A stretch of 64,000 nucleotides of DNA. It comes from Blastocatellia bacterium. Its GTDB lineage: Bacteria; Acidobacteriota; Blastocatellia; HR10; J050. Location of the stretch: contig JALSQX010000074.1 in assembly GCA_026985075.1 (NCBI GenBank), positions 58,150-122,149 on the forward strand, given 5' to 3'. The position numbers and the translations under genes are program-made. Positions 27,623 through 35,815 of the stretch are shown here, one piece after another. The notes under the pieces are model-generated. The model searched no databases and was not told the origin of the DNA. It saw nothing but the letters and a program-made list of their open reading frames with translations. Numbering within the stretch: the first letter of the stretch is position 1; each line of letters begins with the position of its first letter.

Positions 27623-27680
27623 GAACCTCCTCTTCTTCATCATCGCGGCCCTCCCACAGCTTGGAAGCATACCGTACCCA

Positions 27681-27767
27681 TGTTACATCTGTGTTAACTT
27701 CGGGACGTTCTCGCCCACCATCGACAGATTTAACATTTTTGTAACATCATGGTTACGTCACTGTTAC
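27681..27767. promoter_or_regulatory. Pho-box-like direct repeats in the pstS/porin divergent region
   Basis: Three pairs of TGTTAC-type hexamers, each spaced 11 bases, occur here: TGTTAC 27681 with TGTTAA 27692 (plus), TGTTAA/TGTTAC as complement at 27730-27746 (minus), and GGTTAC 27751 with TGTTAC 27762 (plus). An 11-base spacing of TGTnA-type direct repeats is the layout recognised by PhoB dimers. The position between pstS and the phosphate porin supports PhoB control of both. Confidence 0.75.
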
Positions 27768-27841
27768 AGTCACTCTCTAGGATTGTGGCTCTGGACAACG
27801 AATGTGACCGACGACAAACACTCATGACGAGGAGTTCGATA

Positions 27842-29308
27842 ATGATGAAGGTACTCATCTCACTGGCCATGCTCCTATTGACGCTCGGCCAGCCAGTGCT
27901 GGCCCAGCAAGAAATATCCACAGGACGAGAGCAACAACTAGAGCGGACGGTGCAAGAGCTCCGTCAACGCGTGGCGAGATTGGAGAAGCTCCTGAAGCAG
28001 CTCATGAGCTCCACTCACCGCGATACGGCTCTCGATGAGAAACGGCTGACGCGAGCATCCTCTCAATTCGGCGAGCCCGTTCGTGGAGTGAGCGATCGCC
28101 GGAAGGTTTCTTCTCTCACCAGTCACGCCGCGACGACGAATCGACGAGGACAAAAGGGCGCGGGGCGAACATCCGAATCGCTCCGCGCCTACTGGAAAGA
28201 AGGGATTCGCCTGGACTCGGCCGACGGAGCGTTTCGACTGCGATTGGGGGGTCGCATCATGAACGATTGGGGCTTTTTCATCCCCGACGAGGCGATCGAA
28301 AAGACTTTCGGGCCGCAGAGAGACGGAACCGAATTCCGGCGGGCGCGATTCTACGTCTCCGGGACGCTCTATGATCGCGTGGAGTTCAAAGCCCAGTACG
28401 ATTTCGCCGGTGGACAAGCGGCGTTCAAAGATGTGTACCTGGGGCTCATCAAGCTCCCGGTGATCGGCCACGTCCGCATCGGACACTTCAAGGAACCGTT
28501 CAGCCTGGAAGAGTTGACCAGCAGCAAATACATCACCTTCATGGAACGAGCTCTCTCCACCGTGTTCGCCCCCAGTCGAAATACCGGCCTCATGTTTCAC
28601 AATCATGCCCTCGATGAGCGATTGACATGGGCGATCGGCGTGTTTCGAGACGCCGACCGCTTTGGCGCCGGAGCCGGCGATGGAAAATATGATCTGACCG
28701 GTCGGGTGACCGGTCTCCCCTGGTACCGAGAGAATGGGCGAAAACTGCTCCACCTGGGCCTCGGTTATAGCCATCGAAAACCGGCCGATGGCCTGCTCCG
28801 CCTGCGGGAGCGCCCCGAAGCGCATCTGGCCTCGCGATTCGTCGATACTTCCGCGTTCGCCGTCACGTCGGTCGATGTGGTCGGTCTCGAAGGCGCGCTT
28901 GTCTACGGTCCATTCTCGCTCCAATCGGAATACATACGCGATTTCGTTGACCGGCCCGCCGGTCCCGAGCTGGATTTTTATTCCTATTACGTTCAAGCCA
29001 GTTACTTTCTCACCGGCGAACATCGGCACTACAAAAGGTCTTCGGGAGCATTCGATCGCATCAAACCGAGGCGATCGTTCGAACTCGGCGACCGAGCCGG
29101 TGCGGGCGCCTGGGAGATCGCCGCTCGTTACTCCGACTTGGACCTCACCGATCGAGGGATCAACGGCGGACGTCTCCAGGATGTCACCTTGGGCGTGAAC
29201 TGGTATCTGAATCCCAACACGCGCCTGATGTGGAACTACGTCTTCGCCGACCGCGCCGACCTGGGCGATGCGAGCATCCTGCAAATGCGGTTCCAAGTCG
29301 ATTTCTAA
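27842..29308 (+). CDS. Phosphate-selective porin O/P family protein
   Basis: A 488-residue outer-membrane protein. The ATG at 27842 follows GAGGAG; a signal peptide MMKVLISLAMLLLTLG...VLAQQ is cleaved near residue 20. A short coiled coil (about 25-50, LEKLLKQLM) precedes the barrel, which begins around RLGGRIMNDWGFF. It contains the OprP-type RIGHFKEPFSLEELTSSKY and ends in a C-terminal aromatic strand (QMRFQVDF), as outer-membrane barrels do. It should admit phosphate or pyrophosphate under starvation. Confidence 0.92.
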   Translation: MMKVLISLAMLLLTLGQPVLAQQEISTGREQQLERTVQELRQRVARLEKLLKQLMSSTHRDTALDEKRLTRASSQFGEPVRGVSDRRKVSSLTSHAATTNRRGQKGAGRTSESLRAYWKEGIRLDSADGAFRLRLGGRIMNDWGFFIPDEAIEKTFGPQRDGTEFRRARFYVSGTLYDRVEFKAQYDFAGGQAAFKDVYLGLIKLPVIGHVRIGHFKEPFSLEELTSSKYITFMERALSTVFAPSRNTGLMFHNHALDERLTWAIGVFRDADRFGAGAGDGKYDLTGRVTGLPWYRENGRKLLHLGLGYSHRKPADGLLRLRERPEAHLASRFVDTSAFAVTSVDVVGLEGALVYGPFSLQSEYIRDFVDRPAGPELDFYSYYVQASYFLTGEHRHYKRSSGAFDRIKPRRSFELGDRAGAGAWEIAARYSDLDLTDRGINGGRLQDVTLGVNWYLNPNTRLMWNYVFADRADLGDASILQMRFQVDF

Positions 29309-29592
29309 CTGCTTTCACCTTCGCTGTCCGTCGCTCGGCGGGGGTGAGACTGCTGCCTGACTCCGACAATCGGAGCGAACGTCACTGGGGAGACGAGCCT
29401 CGGATGGCTCCCGTCCGCTTTGCCGGATCACCCATCCCGGGCGAATGCCGGCGGGGACACGAGGCTTGACGCTGGACATAGCGGATAGTGCCGATGGAAT
29501 GATGATCCGCGATGAGATGGAGAATGCCGGCAATGGTCCAAGAGGTCTCTCACACAGGCTCTCTCCTCATCATGTTGGCGTGTTCGGCGTGT

Positions 29593-30261
29593 TCAGCGTC
29601 CCCTGCGGCCTCGGCGACCTTCATACTCACCCCATAGCTCCTCGAGCCGCCGGTCCCGGCCGCAAGCCAACCGGTAGAGCTTATACCGAATCGGATTCTT
29701 CCGGTAATAGTCCTGATGGTATTCCTCGGCGACATAAAATGTCGAAGCGGGGAGAATCTCCGTATACACGTTCTCGAATCGTCCGGAGTCGATCACCCTC
29801 TGCTTCGAGGCTTCGGCCAGGCGCTTTTGATCTTCGTCATGGTAGAAGATGGCCGTCCGGTACTGACGACCAACGTCGCAAAATTGTCGATCCCGGACCG
29901 TGGGATCGATATTATGCCAAAACACCTTCAGTAACCCGGCGTAACTCACCTGGCGCGGATCGTAGAGGATCTGGATGGCCTCGGCATGCCCGGTGCCGCC
30001 CGCCGCTACCTCCTCGTAGGTGGGATTCTCCTCATGGCCACCCGTGTAGCCTACGGTCGTCGAGATCACGCCTTCGAGCTCATCAAATGGGGGTTCCATA
30101 CACCAAAAACAGCCGCCGGCAAATGTGGCCTTTTCCAGTCGAGGAACGGGAACGCGCCCGGCCTCATCGGCCCGATCCTCATGGCCGGATATCCGGCTGA
30201 ATACATAGGAAATGAGCAAAGCCCCAAGTAAACCCAGAAGGAGACGTCCTGTGATGGTCAT
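29593..30261 (-). CDS. msrA: Peptide methionine sulfoxide reductase A with an N-terminal anchor
   Basis: A 222-residue MsrA. The catalytic motif GGCFWCMEPPF and GYTGGHEENPTYEEV are diagnostic. An N-terminal hydrophobic segment (residues 4-22) indicates a membrane-anchored or secreted form, repairing Met-S-sulfoxide in envelope proteins. The ATG at 30261 follows GGGGGAG. Confidence 0.95.
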   Translation of the reverse strand: MTITGRLLLGLLGALLISYVFSRISGHEDRADEAGRVPVPRLEKATFAGGCFWCMEPPFDELEGVISTTVGYTGGHEENPTYEEVAAGGTGHAEAIQILYDPRQVSYAGLLKVFWHNIDPTVRDRQFCDVGRQYRTAIFYHDEDQKRLAEASKQRVIDSGRFENVYTEILPASTFYVAEEYHQDYYRKNPIRYKLYRLACGRDRRLEELWGEYEGRRGRRGR

Positions 30262-30365
30262 CTCTCCCCCTCTCTGTGCCGATGTGGTCCCATATGAAAG
30301 CGAAGGGACACCGGGGGTGGCCCCTGTTGTCAGAAACGCCTACATCGTATTCGTTTGGAGACGAC

Positions 30366-31628
30366 TCACTCCTCCCACATCTCGAATTTCCTGAGCAGAT
30401 AGGACTTCTGCGCCTCGAATGTCTCCGCCTGAGATTCGATGACCGCTTCGGCTTCTTCGTCGGTTTTATCATACACGTCCTGGCAATACGCTGCCGTGCG
30501 ACCGAAATATAAGGGAACCATGATATCGACTAATCGGCGACGGTTCCGACTCCAGGTTTGATAGGTGAAGGCAAAATCGTAGACCACCCGCGCCCACAGC
30601 TCGGCGGAGAACCGAACGCGTCCATCTTGCTCGGCCGATTTGACCAGCTCGGCCAATTCCGCATAGTTGATGGCGTCCAAGATCTGTTGATAGAGGGGAG
30701 CGAAGTGATCGAAGCCCTCGATGAATTCATCGCGAAGTTTATCCAGATCGACGGGGACGGGATCGGGAGATTCGCTCGTCTCGACGCACCCTAGTAATGG
30801 GACAGAGACACTCTGATGCACCTGCCGCCACTTGGCTTCATACTGTCCCATCAAATAGAAGAGCGTACTGATGACCTGACAGAACATGGGCCCGAGATCG
30901 GTGGACGGATCTTTGGGGTTATGCCGTTTCACGCCGAGATCGGCCTGCACGATCTCAACGCCTTCGCTGATGGCCGTCGTCGTCATCCAGATGTCGATGC
31001 CGAATCGCGCCACATCGGTCAACCACACATCCTGCTGAGCATAGAAATCGGCCAACCGCCGCGAGAACCCGAAGTCGCCGCCAATCGGTTGACGGATGCG
31101 CAGACCGTAAAGCGCGCGCGTCAGCGGGTAGATCAGTTGATTGGTGATGGTGCCATCGAATTTGTGCCGCCGATAATAAGGCGCCACGAATTCGGCTCGT
31201 CCCGTCCAGACCGGTTGAATCAGACAACGAATCCAATCCGGCGTGATGCTCTTCAAATCAGAATCGACGATGGCGCAGGCGCGCACATCCAACAATCCGG
31301 CGACCTCGAAGATGGCTCGCACCGAGGTCCCCTTCCCTGGCAGACCTCGATAGATAGTCACCCGCCGCTCGACGCCCTCGGGGATGGGCGCCTTGTAGGC
31401 CTCCTCCCGCGTATCGTCGAGCGAACCGCCATCGGAGATGAGGATGGCCGTCCTCTGGTCGGCGAAATACTGGCGCAATCCTTGCGCCACCATGGCGACC
31501 ACGTGACCGATGGTCTCCTCGCTGTTATAGCAGGGGATGCCCACCAGGATATCGGCTCGCTTGATCTTCTCAATCCACCAGAGGACGTTTTCGCGCACGG
31601 CCGATTGATAATGTTTCGGTGGCGTCAT
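30366..31628 (-). CDS. Glycosyltransferase, GT2-like (possible glucosylglycerate-type synthase)
   Basis: A 420-residue GT-A enzyme without membrane helices. The donor-binding start ILVGIPCYNSEETIGHVV, the AILISDGGSLDDT segment and the DxD-type AIVDSDLKSITPDW are clear. PIGGDFGFSRRLADFY and the long helical C-terminal third resemble synthases of glucosyl- or mannosyl-glycerate compatible solutes rather than polysaccharide polymerases. That functional guess is inference. The ATG at 31628 follows GAGGAGGGA. thiE lies upstream in the same orientation. Confidence 0.75.
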   Translation of the reverse strand: MTPPKHYQSAVRENVLWWIEKIKRADILVGIPCYNSEETIGHVVAMVAQGLRQYFADQRTAILISDGGSLDDTREEAYKAPIPEGVERRVTIYRGLPGKGTSVRAIFEVAGLLDVRACAIVDSDLKSITPDWIRCLIQPVWTGRAEFVAPYYRRHKFDGTITNQLIYPLTRALYGLRIRQPIGGDFGFSRRLADFYAQQDVWLTDVARFGIDIWMTTTAISEGVEIVQADLGVKRHNPKDPSTDLGPMFCQVISTLFYLMGQYEAKWRQVHQSVSVPLLGCVETSESPDPVPVDLDKLRDEFIEGFDHFAPLYQQILDAINYAELAELVKSAEQDGRVRFSAELWARVVYDFAFTYQTWSRNRRRLVDIMVPLYFGRTAAYCQDVYDKTDEEAEAVIESQAETFEAQKSYLLRKFEMWEE

Positions 31629-31692
31629 ACTCCCTCCTCAATGAATTGGACGGGATATCCGGCACTCCTGACATTCATCCAGGGGATGGGCG

Positions 31693-32322
31693 TCATGACG
31701 ACCTCCTTTTGAGTCGCTCAACAACATCCTCCACCGACGGAGCCTTCATAAACAGTCGAATAGCCGCGATGCCTCTCGCACCACAGGCGAGGACGCGACG
31801 AAAGTTCGTCAAATCGATCCCGCCGATGCCCAGTACAGGGAGACGCGTCTGACGCACGATCTCAGCGAACGCCGCCAATCCTAATGGCGGCCCATACGGC
31901 TGTTTGGAAGGTGTTTCGAACACTGGTCCACAAACGACGAAGTCCGCCCCCTCGCGCTCGGCCCGCTTCACCTCCTCCAATGAATGCGTCGACACACCGA
32001 TCATCAACCGATCGCCCACTTGTGCGCGAACGACGCGGGTCGGCAGGGATTGCGTCGTCAGATGTACGCCGTGGGCTCCGCAGGCCAAGGCGATGTCAAA
32101 TCGATCGTTGACCAGGACGCGCGTCGCATAGGCCTCCACCGCGGCCACCGCTCGCTCGACGAGCTGGCAGAGGGCTCGCGCCGAGAGGTCCTTCTCTCGA
32201 ATTTGAACCAGATCCACGCCCGCCGCTGCCGCCCGGGCAATTAACGCAACGACATCACCCGGCTCACATGCTTTTCGATCGGTGATCAGATAGAGCCACG
32301 GCTCCCTCGCTCGATTGTTCAT
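31693..32322 (-). CDS. thiE: Thiamine-phosphate synthase
   Basis: A 209-residue TIM-barrel enzyme joining HMP-PP and thiazole phosphate. Signatures are VDLVQIREKDLSAR, VNDRFDIALACGAHGVHL, GVSTHSLEEVKRAEREGADFVVCGPVFETPSK and VLGIGGID. Its 5' end overlaps the small membrane protein gene by about 59 bases, implying translational coupling. No other thiamine genes are in the window. Confidence 0.93.
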   Translation of the reverse strand: MNNRAREPWLYLITDRKACEPGDVVALIARAAAAGVDLVQIREKDLSARALCQLVERAVAAVEAYATRVLVNDRFDIALACGAHGVHLTTQSLPTRVVRAQVGDRLMIGVSTHSLEEVKRAEREGADFVVCGPVFETPSKQPYGPPLGLAAFAEIVRQTRLPVLGIGGIDLTNFRRVLACGARGIAAIRLFMKAPSVEDVVERLKRRSS

Positions 32323-32593
32323 GATCGTGGAGGATGAGGTGCACGAGTTGATGGAAGTGAAACGCTTCCCAAATGCCCAACAGGATGTTCACAGCGCCCA
32401 ATCCCGTGACCGTCCACCGGATGAGGCCGCTGTTCATGACGACCAATAATCCTGGCGCATCGAATCGCTGAACGAGGTAGGTCAGAAAGAGATTATCGCT
32501 CCAGTACGTGTACCATGGCGAGATGAGCAAGACGACGCCCAACTCAAAAAAGACCAGGATGTAAAGGGTCACGGTGAGCTTCGCAGAAAACAT
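32264..32593 (-). CDS. Small membrane protein, unknown
   Basis: A 109-residue protein with two or three predicted helices (about 5-27, 45-60 and 60-80) and a His-rich segment FHFHQLVHLILHDH. The ATG at 32593 has GAGGCGA upstream. It is similar in size and character to small uncharacterised membrane proteins of Acidobacteria-like genomes. Its 3' end overlaps thiE. Confidence 0.65.
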   Translation of the reverse strand: MFSAKLTVTLYILVFFELGVVLLISPWYTYWSDNLFLTYLVQRFDAPGLLVVMNSGLIRWTVTGLGAVNILLGIWEAFHFHQLVHLILHDHEQSSEGAVALSDHRSKSM

Positions 32594-32790
32594 AATCGCC
32601 TCATCGTCCGGGATGAGAGAACACCTGCTCTTCTGGGGATCTCACCCCCAGACAGCCAAGCTATCATACGTCCCCGTTGATGTCAAATGTCCGGTTTCTG
32701 GGATTCGCTGAGGAGGCTTGTGGGATAGGCATCCCGTAGGGGAATCACCCAGATGAGTCCCGGCGGCGTCCTCCTCGAGGAGTCCGCGGA

Positions 32791-33042
32791 TCAGGCTCCC
32801 CCAGAATGAGCCGGGAGGCGATGAAGCTCAGGCGACGCTCCTGGAAGGCCGGCCAGTGGCTGAGCTCCCGAACGCGGAACTTCCTCAATGACCAGATAGG
32901 TGGGGATGATCAGTCGGAATCCATCGTTCTCGGCCGGGTCGAGTTCGTAGCCCAGTGAGACGCGGCGCGCCGGTTGAAACCACGGACGTCCCCGAAGTCG
33001 AATCTGACAGTCGTAACTGACCGATGGGTGTTCTCCGCTCAT
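32791..33042 (-). CDS. Hypothetical 83-residue protein
   Basis: A short frame with a strong GAGGAGG site five bases before ATG 33042. The sequence (RLRGRPWFQPARRVSLGYELDPAEN) looks like a small beta-rich soluble domain. No family is recognised. Confidence 0.5.
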   Translation of the reverse strand: MSGEHPSVSYDCQIRLRGRPWFQPARRVSLGYELDPAENDGFRLIIPTYLVIEEVPRSGAQPLAGLPGASPELHRLPAHSGGA

Positions 33043-33193
33043 GGTTCCTCCTCACTTCTTAGACGATGAGGACGTCATAATGGCTGTCCCGCTACGCTTC
33101 TCTCTGTAACGATCGCACCATGTGAAATCCGAACTCTGCACGCGTTACCGACATCCGATCATTCGATCATTCGATCTTTATTCCGACCCAGAT

Positions 33194-33230
33194 AAAAAAA
33201 GGGAGGGCGCCGCTGGGACGGAGCCCTCCC
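33194..33230 (-). terminator. Rho-independent terminator of the minus-strand unit
   Basis: Read on the minus strand, GGGAGGGC (complement of 33223-33230) pairs with GCCCTCCC (33201-33208) and is followed by seven T residues (33200-33194). It lies 18 bases after the stop at 33249, so transcripts from the 34475 promoter would end here. Confidence 0.85.
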
Positions 33231-33248
33231 GAGTAACAAGGAGGAGGG

Positions 33249-34003
33249 TCAGTTGTGGGTGAGGTAAACTCTACACATCTCTCTCTGGTCGATCAGGTTG
33301 CATGGCCCTCGTGCGCTCGGCCCGCGAACCCGTGGCTGATGAGACACGAGGAAGAATACCCCTGGCTGCACCGCGATGCGCCTGAGCGACCATCCATCAC
33401 ACTCGGTTTCCTCCTGCATCAGATGGTGCCTTGCCCGGAGGGAAAGGGGAGGCGGCGACCCACCTGGGGGAATCTCTCTTCTCCGAACCCGCCTTGCTGA
33501 TCTGGGAAACCCATCTCCACCCCAGATGAGCCGCCGCACCATGCCCGTAGAACCCGAAGCGGCGAACGAGGGGTGACCATTGTGGGGAGGGGGCGTGTGC
33601 GTGATCGCCCAACGATGGGCATCGGGACTGTTACTGGCGCTCGTCATCCCTCGCTCCGCACCTACAGGTCGCAGGCAGCCCCAGAGAGTTCGGTGGACAT
33701 GCGGATGAACCACGCCCACCACGAAGTGGTCGGTGCTCGCCTGTGCTGACGGCTGATTGGCTCTCGGTGGCACTGAACCGCCCATCCCGGCTCTCGCGGA
33801 GCTCACCCGCTCACGGGTCCACGCTGGTCCCGAGAGTCGGTCAGGCCACGGCTCCGCGCCAGGATGGCTTCTCGGCCCGGTCATGACACCTTCAGATTGG
33901 TGGAGGTGGAGCCGCGGTCGGATGACCAGTGATCGACGTAATCCCCTCGTCGTTTCAGGTGCTCCTTGGGTTGTGTCAAATGGACCGTTTCGTAACCACA
34001 TGG
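33249..34003 (-). ncRNA. Candidate structured non-coding RNA or decayed gene (3' part of unexplained unit)
   Basis: Between the 76-residue ORF and the terminator the minus strand has many inverted repeats. These include a 46-base two-step stem at 33791-33836 (CTCTCG/CGAGAG outside GGA/TCC), ACCAC-TTC-GTGGT at 33719-33731, GCCCA-TCGT-TGGGC at 33607-33620 and CTGGG/CCCAG at 33502-33525. A long Arg/Pro-rich frame spans it but does not resemble protein. It is consistent with a structured RNA, or with a pseudogene. No known RNA class (group II intron domain V, tRNA, 6S) was recognised. Confidence 0.35.
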
Positions 34004-34007
34004 TTAC
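33992..34007. repeat. Perfect inverted repeat at the end of the 76-residue ORF
   Basis: GTAACC and GGTTAC arms (33992-33997 and 34002-34007) with a 4-base centre overlap the stop codon of the 34004-34234 ORF. It could be a hairpin in the transcript or a protein-binding site. Confidence 0.5.
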
Positions 34008-34234
34008 AGGGGCATTACGTACGAGACGTTCCCGCTCGTGCCAGCTCGCTTCTTCATCTGCTTCGGCTTGTACTCGAATCGTCCGTTGTCCAACGTGAAC
34101 GTGAGCCTCAACTCTCCACTCCCGCCGGTCCACATCAACGAGAACTTCCGCATCCGCACGCGCTTCAGGCCACTGCCGAACGTCGTCTCCGTGAATGGTC
34201 CGTCCAGGTTCGTCACTAGCGCTCTTACAGGCAT
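34004..34234 (-). CDS. Hypothetical 76-residue protein with strong coding bias
   Basis: The ATG at 34234 follows an in-frame TAA 18 bases upstream. The product (LVTNLDGPFTETTFGSGLKR, then beta-strand-like LRLTFTLDNGRFEYKPKQMKK) looks like a small beta-rich basic domain, and its third codon positions are about 80% G/C, as in real genes here. It overlaps the longer frame that starts at 34418 in a different phase. The two could be a single frameshifted gene. No family is recognised. Confidence 0.45.
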   Translation of the reverse strand: MPVRALVTNLDGPFTETTFGSGLKRVRMRKFSLMWTGGSGELRLTFTLDNGRFEYKPKQMKKRAGTSGNVSYVMPL

Positions 34235-34249
34235 TGGCTGTGGACGCAG

Positions 34250-34418
34250 TGGTTAGGCCGTCTTCTCTCCTGAGCGGTGACGAAGCACTTGTCAGCCAGT
34301 CGATCACTACACGAGCTGTCGCTTGGAACAACAACCTGAGCTGGAGGAACGCATCGAACCGAAACTCGCCGTCCCGAGCGGTTCTGGTCACCTCAAATTT
34401 GGCCACGGCTCCCACCAT
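34250..34418 (-). CDS. Hypothetical 5' ORF of the unexplained unit (approximate 3' limit)
   Basis: The first ATG after the promoter is at 34418, preceded by GAGAGAGACG. The first 55 or so residues (MVGAVAKFEVTRTARDGEFR, then FLQLRLLFQATARVVIDWL) look protein-like. After about 34250 the frame continues open to 33249 but loses protein character, while the neighbouring frame becomes coding-like at 34234. A +1 frameshift would join them. Function unknown. Confidence 0.35.
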
Positions 34419-34446
34419 CGTCTCTCTCAATCAATGTTCACTAGGT

Positions 34447-34475
34447 ATAGTACTCACCCCGGTCGAGAATGTCAA
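34447..34475 (-). promoter_or_regulatory. Consensus sigma70 promoter of the unexplained minus-strand unit
   Basis: On the minus strand, TTGACA (complement of 34470-34475) and TACTAT (complement of 34447-34452) are spaced exactly 17 bases. The flanking DNA is A/T-rich compared with the rest of the window. Confidence 0.75.
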
Positions 34476-34947
34476 GAAAAATCTTCATGTGATTTCTTAA
34501 CTCATGAAGACTAACGTACAGAAATTCGGTAACTAAGGATCATGGGGATTCGCACCGCGGATCTTCGCTTATGATGCAAGTATTGTAATACCAATAACTT
34601 ACATCGAATCACCGATTAACTTCAGCGTGAACCCACCCTATCAATACTAACTTATTGATATTAAATGTGTTACTTGATCACCCCGGTGACAGGGGCGATC
34701 CCGGTCACGGCGTCTAACTGATTGAATTGAGAGATACTTTTGGTCGTCGCCGCGGGATTACTTATGACTCATCCCAGATTCACCATCGCAGAGAGGTGCA
34801 GATCCCGTCAAAAATTTTTTGTGGGGGTCGTGGACGGGAGGAGATCCAGATTCGAGTCTATTTGGCTCGGACGACGGTCATGAGGTTCCCTACAGTCTGT
34901 ACACCCTCGACGTCTTACTGTCCGGCGTGAGCGGGTCGCCCGAGGCT
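34476..34947. other. A/T-rich intergenic region with an inverted repeat
   Basis: About 470 bases without a convincing gene. The stretch 34500-34690 is markedly A/T-richer than its surroundings. GTGAC-a-GGG and CCC-g-GTCAC (34685-34707) form a stem with one mismatch and a 5-base loop. A tRNA-Met-like fragment on the minus strand (34555-34600) was examined and rejected. Confidence 0.5.
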
Positions 34948-35724
34948 TCACCAAACGGAGAGGCCGCCATCGATGATCAGAACATGACCGGTCACGTAAT
35001 CAGAAGCACTTGATGCCAGATAGACGATGGCCCCCTTCAGGTCATCCGAGCCGCCAAACCGGCCGAGAGGGATGAGCGACTTGATGGTCTCGCCGTGATG
35101 CTGGAGCACCCACTCGGACATGTGAGTGGGAAACCATCCTGGGGCGATGGCATTAACGTTGATGTGGTGCCGGGCCCATTTGCAGGCGAGGTCTCGCGTG
35201 AAGGCGATGAGCGCTCCTTTGCTGGCATTGTAGGCGATGGCATCCATGAAGTCAGAAGGTGAACCGAACAATCCCGCCACCGAAGCCACGTTAATGATTT
35301 TACCTTTCTGCTGCTCGATCATCACGCGACCGACCGCTTGAGCGAAGAGGAAGGCACCGGTCACGTTGGTATCCATGACCTTCTGCCAGTCAGAGAGGGT
35401 CAACGTCTCCGGCGAGGCGGCCCAGGCTCTTCCCGCGTTGTTGATCAGAATATCAATCCGGCCGAACGCGGCCTGCGTCCGCTCGACCACGGCCTTGACG
35501 TCGTCTTCCCGCGTCACATCACACTGGAGACCGATGGCAGTGATGCCAAAATTCTGGCTCAACTCGGCGGCGACCCGCTCGCATCGCTCGACCTTCCTCG
35601 AACAAAGGATGAGGTGGGCGCCCATTTCCGCCAATGCTTCGGCCATCTGCCGGCCGAGACCAGTGGCGCCCCCCGTGATGATGGCGACTTTTCCGGTGAG
35701 ATCGAACAGATCGTGTACGCGCAC
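34948..35724 (-). CDS. Short-chain dehydrogenase/reductase
   Basis: A 258-residue classical SDR. TGGATGLGRQ (cofactor glycine loop), NNAGRAWA, the catalytic Ser in NVASVAG, Tyr-x-x-x-Lys in YNASKGAL and C-terminal GHVLIIDGGLSVW are present. The start is GTG 35724 with GGAGG eight bases upstream. It is probably an NAD(P)-dependent 3-ketoacyl or gluconate-type oxidoreductase; the substrate is unknown. Confidence 0.92.
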   Translation of the reverse strand: MRVHDLFDLTGKVAIITGGATGLGRQMAEALAEMGAHLILCSRKVERCERVAAELSQNFGITAIGLQCDVTREDDVKAVVERTQAAFGRIDILINNAGRAWAASPETLTLSDWQKVMDTNVTGAFLFAQAVGRVMIEQQKGKIINVASVAGLFGSPSDFMDAIAYNASKGALIAFTRDLACKWARHHINVNAIAPGWFPTHMSEWVLQHHGETIKSLIPLGRFGGSDDLKGAIVYLASSASDYVTGHVLIIDGGLSVW

Positions 35725-35749
35725 GGGACATCCTCCGTACCCTGATGGA

Positions 35750-35791
35750 GTTGAAGAAGAACGGGCGAGGGGCTACGAGACTCCCCGCCCG
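35750..35791 (-). terminator. Terminator downstream of the amino-acid dehydrogenase
   Basis: On the minus strand CGGGCGGGG (complement of 35783-35791) pairs with CCCCtCGCCCG (35762-35772, one bulge), followed by TTCTTCTT. It lies about 25 bases after the dehydrogenase stop. Confidence 0.65.
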
Positions 35792-35815
35792 CGACTTCCC
35801 CTGTTCCTCACCCTT

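Noticed and set aside
33249..34000. Group II intron
   Set aside because: No domain V-type hairpin with AGC/GTT and no reverse transcriptase motifs were seen; one GAGCCG...CGGTTC stretch is too short.
33249..34430. A single 393-residue protein spanning the unexplained unit
   Set aside because: After about 34250 the sequence loses protein character (Arg/Pro/His-rich, no domain), and another frame shows better coding bias; kept as separate features instead.
34550..34605. tRNA-Met-like fragment on the minus strand (a CAT-containing loop and a GGTGCGAAT stretch)
   Set aside because: The acceptor and D arms cannot be formed, the T stem pairs at only three of five positions, and the T loop lacks TTC.
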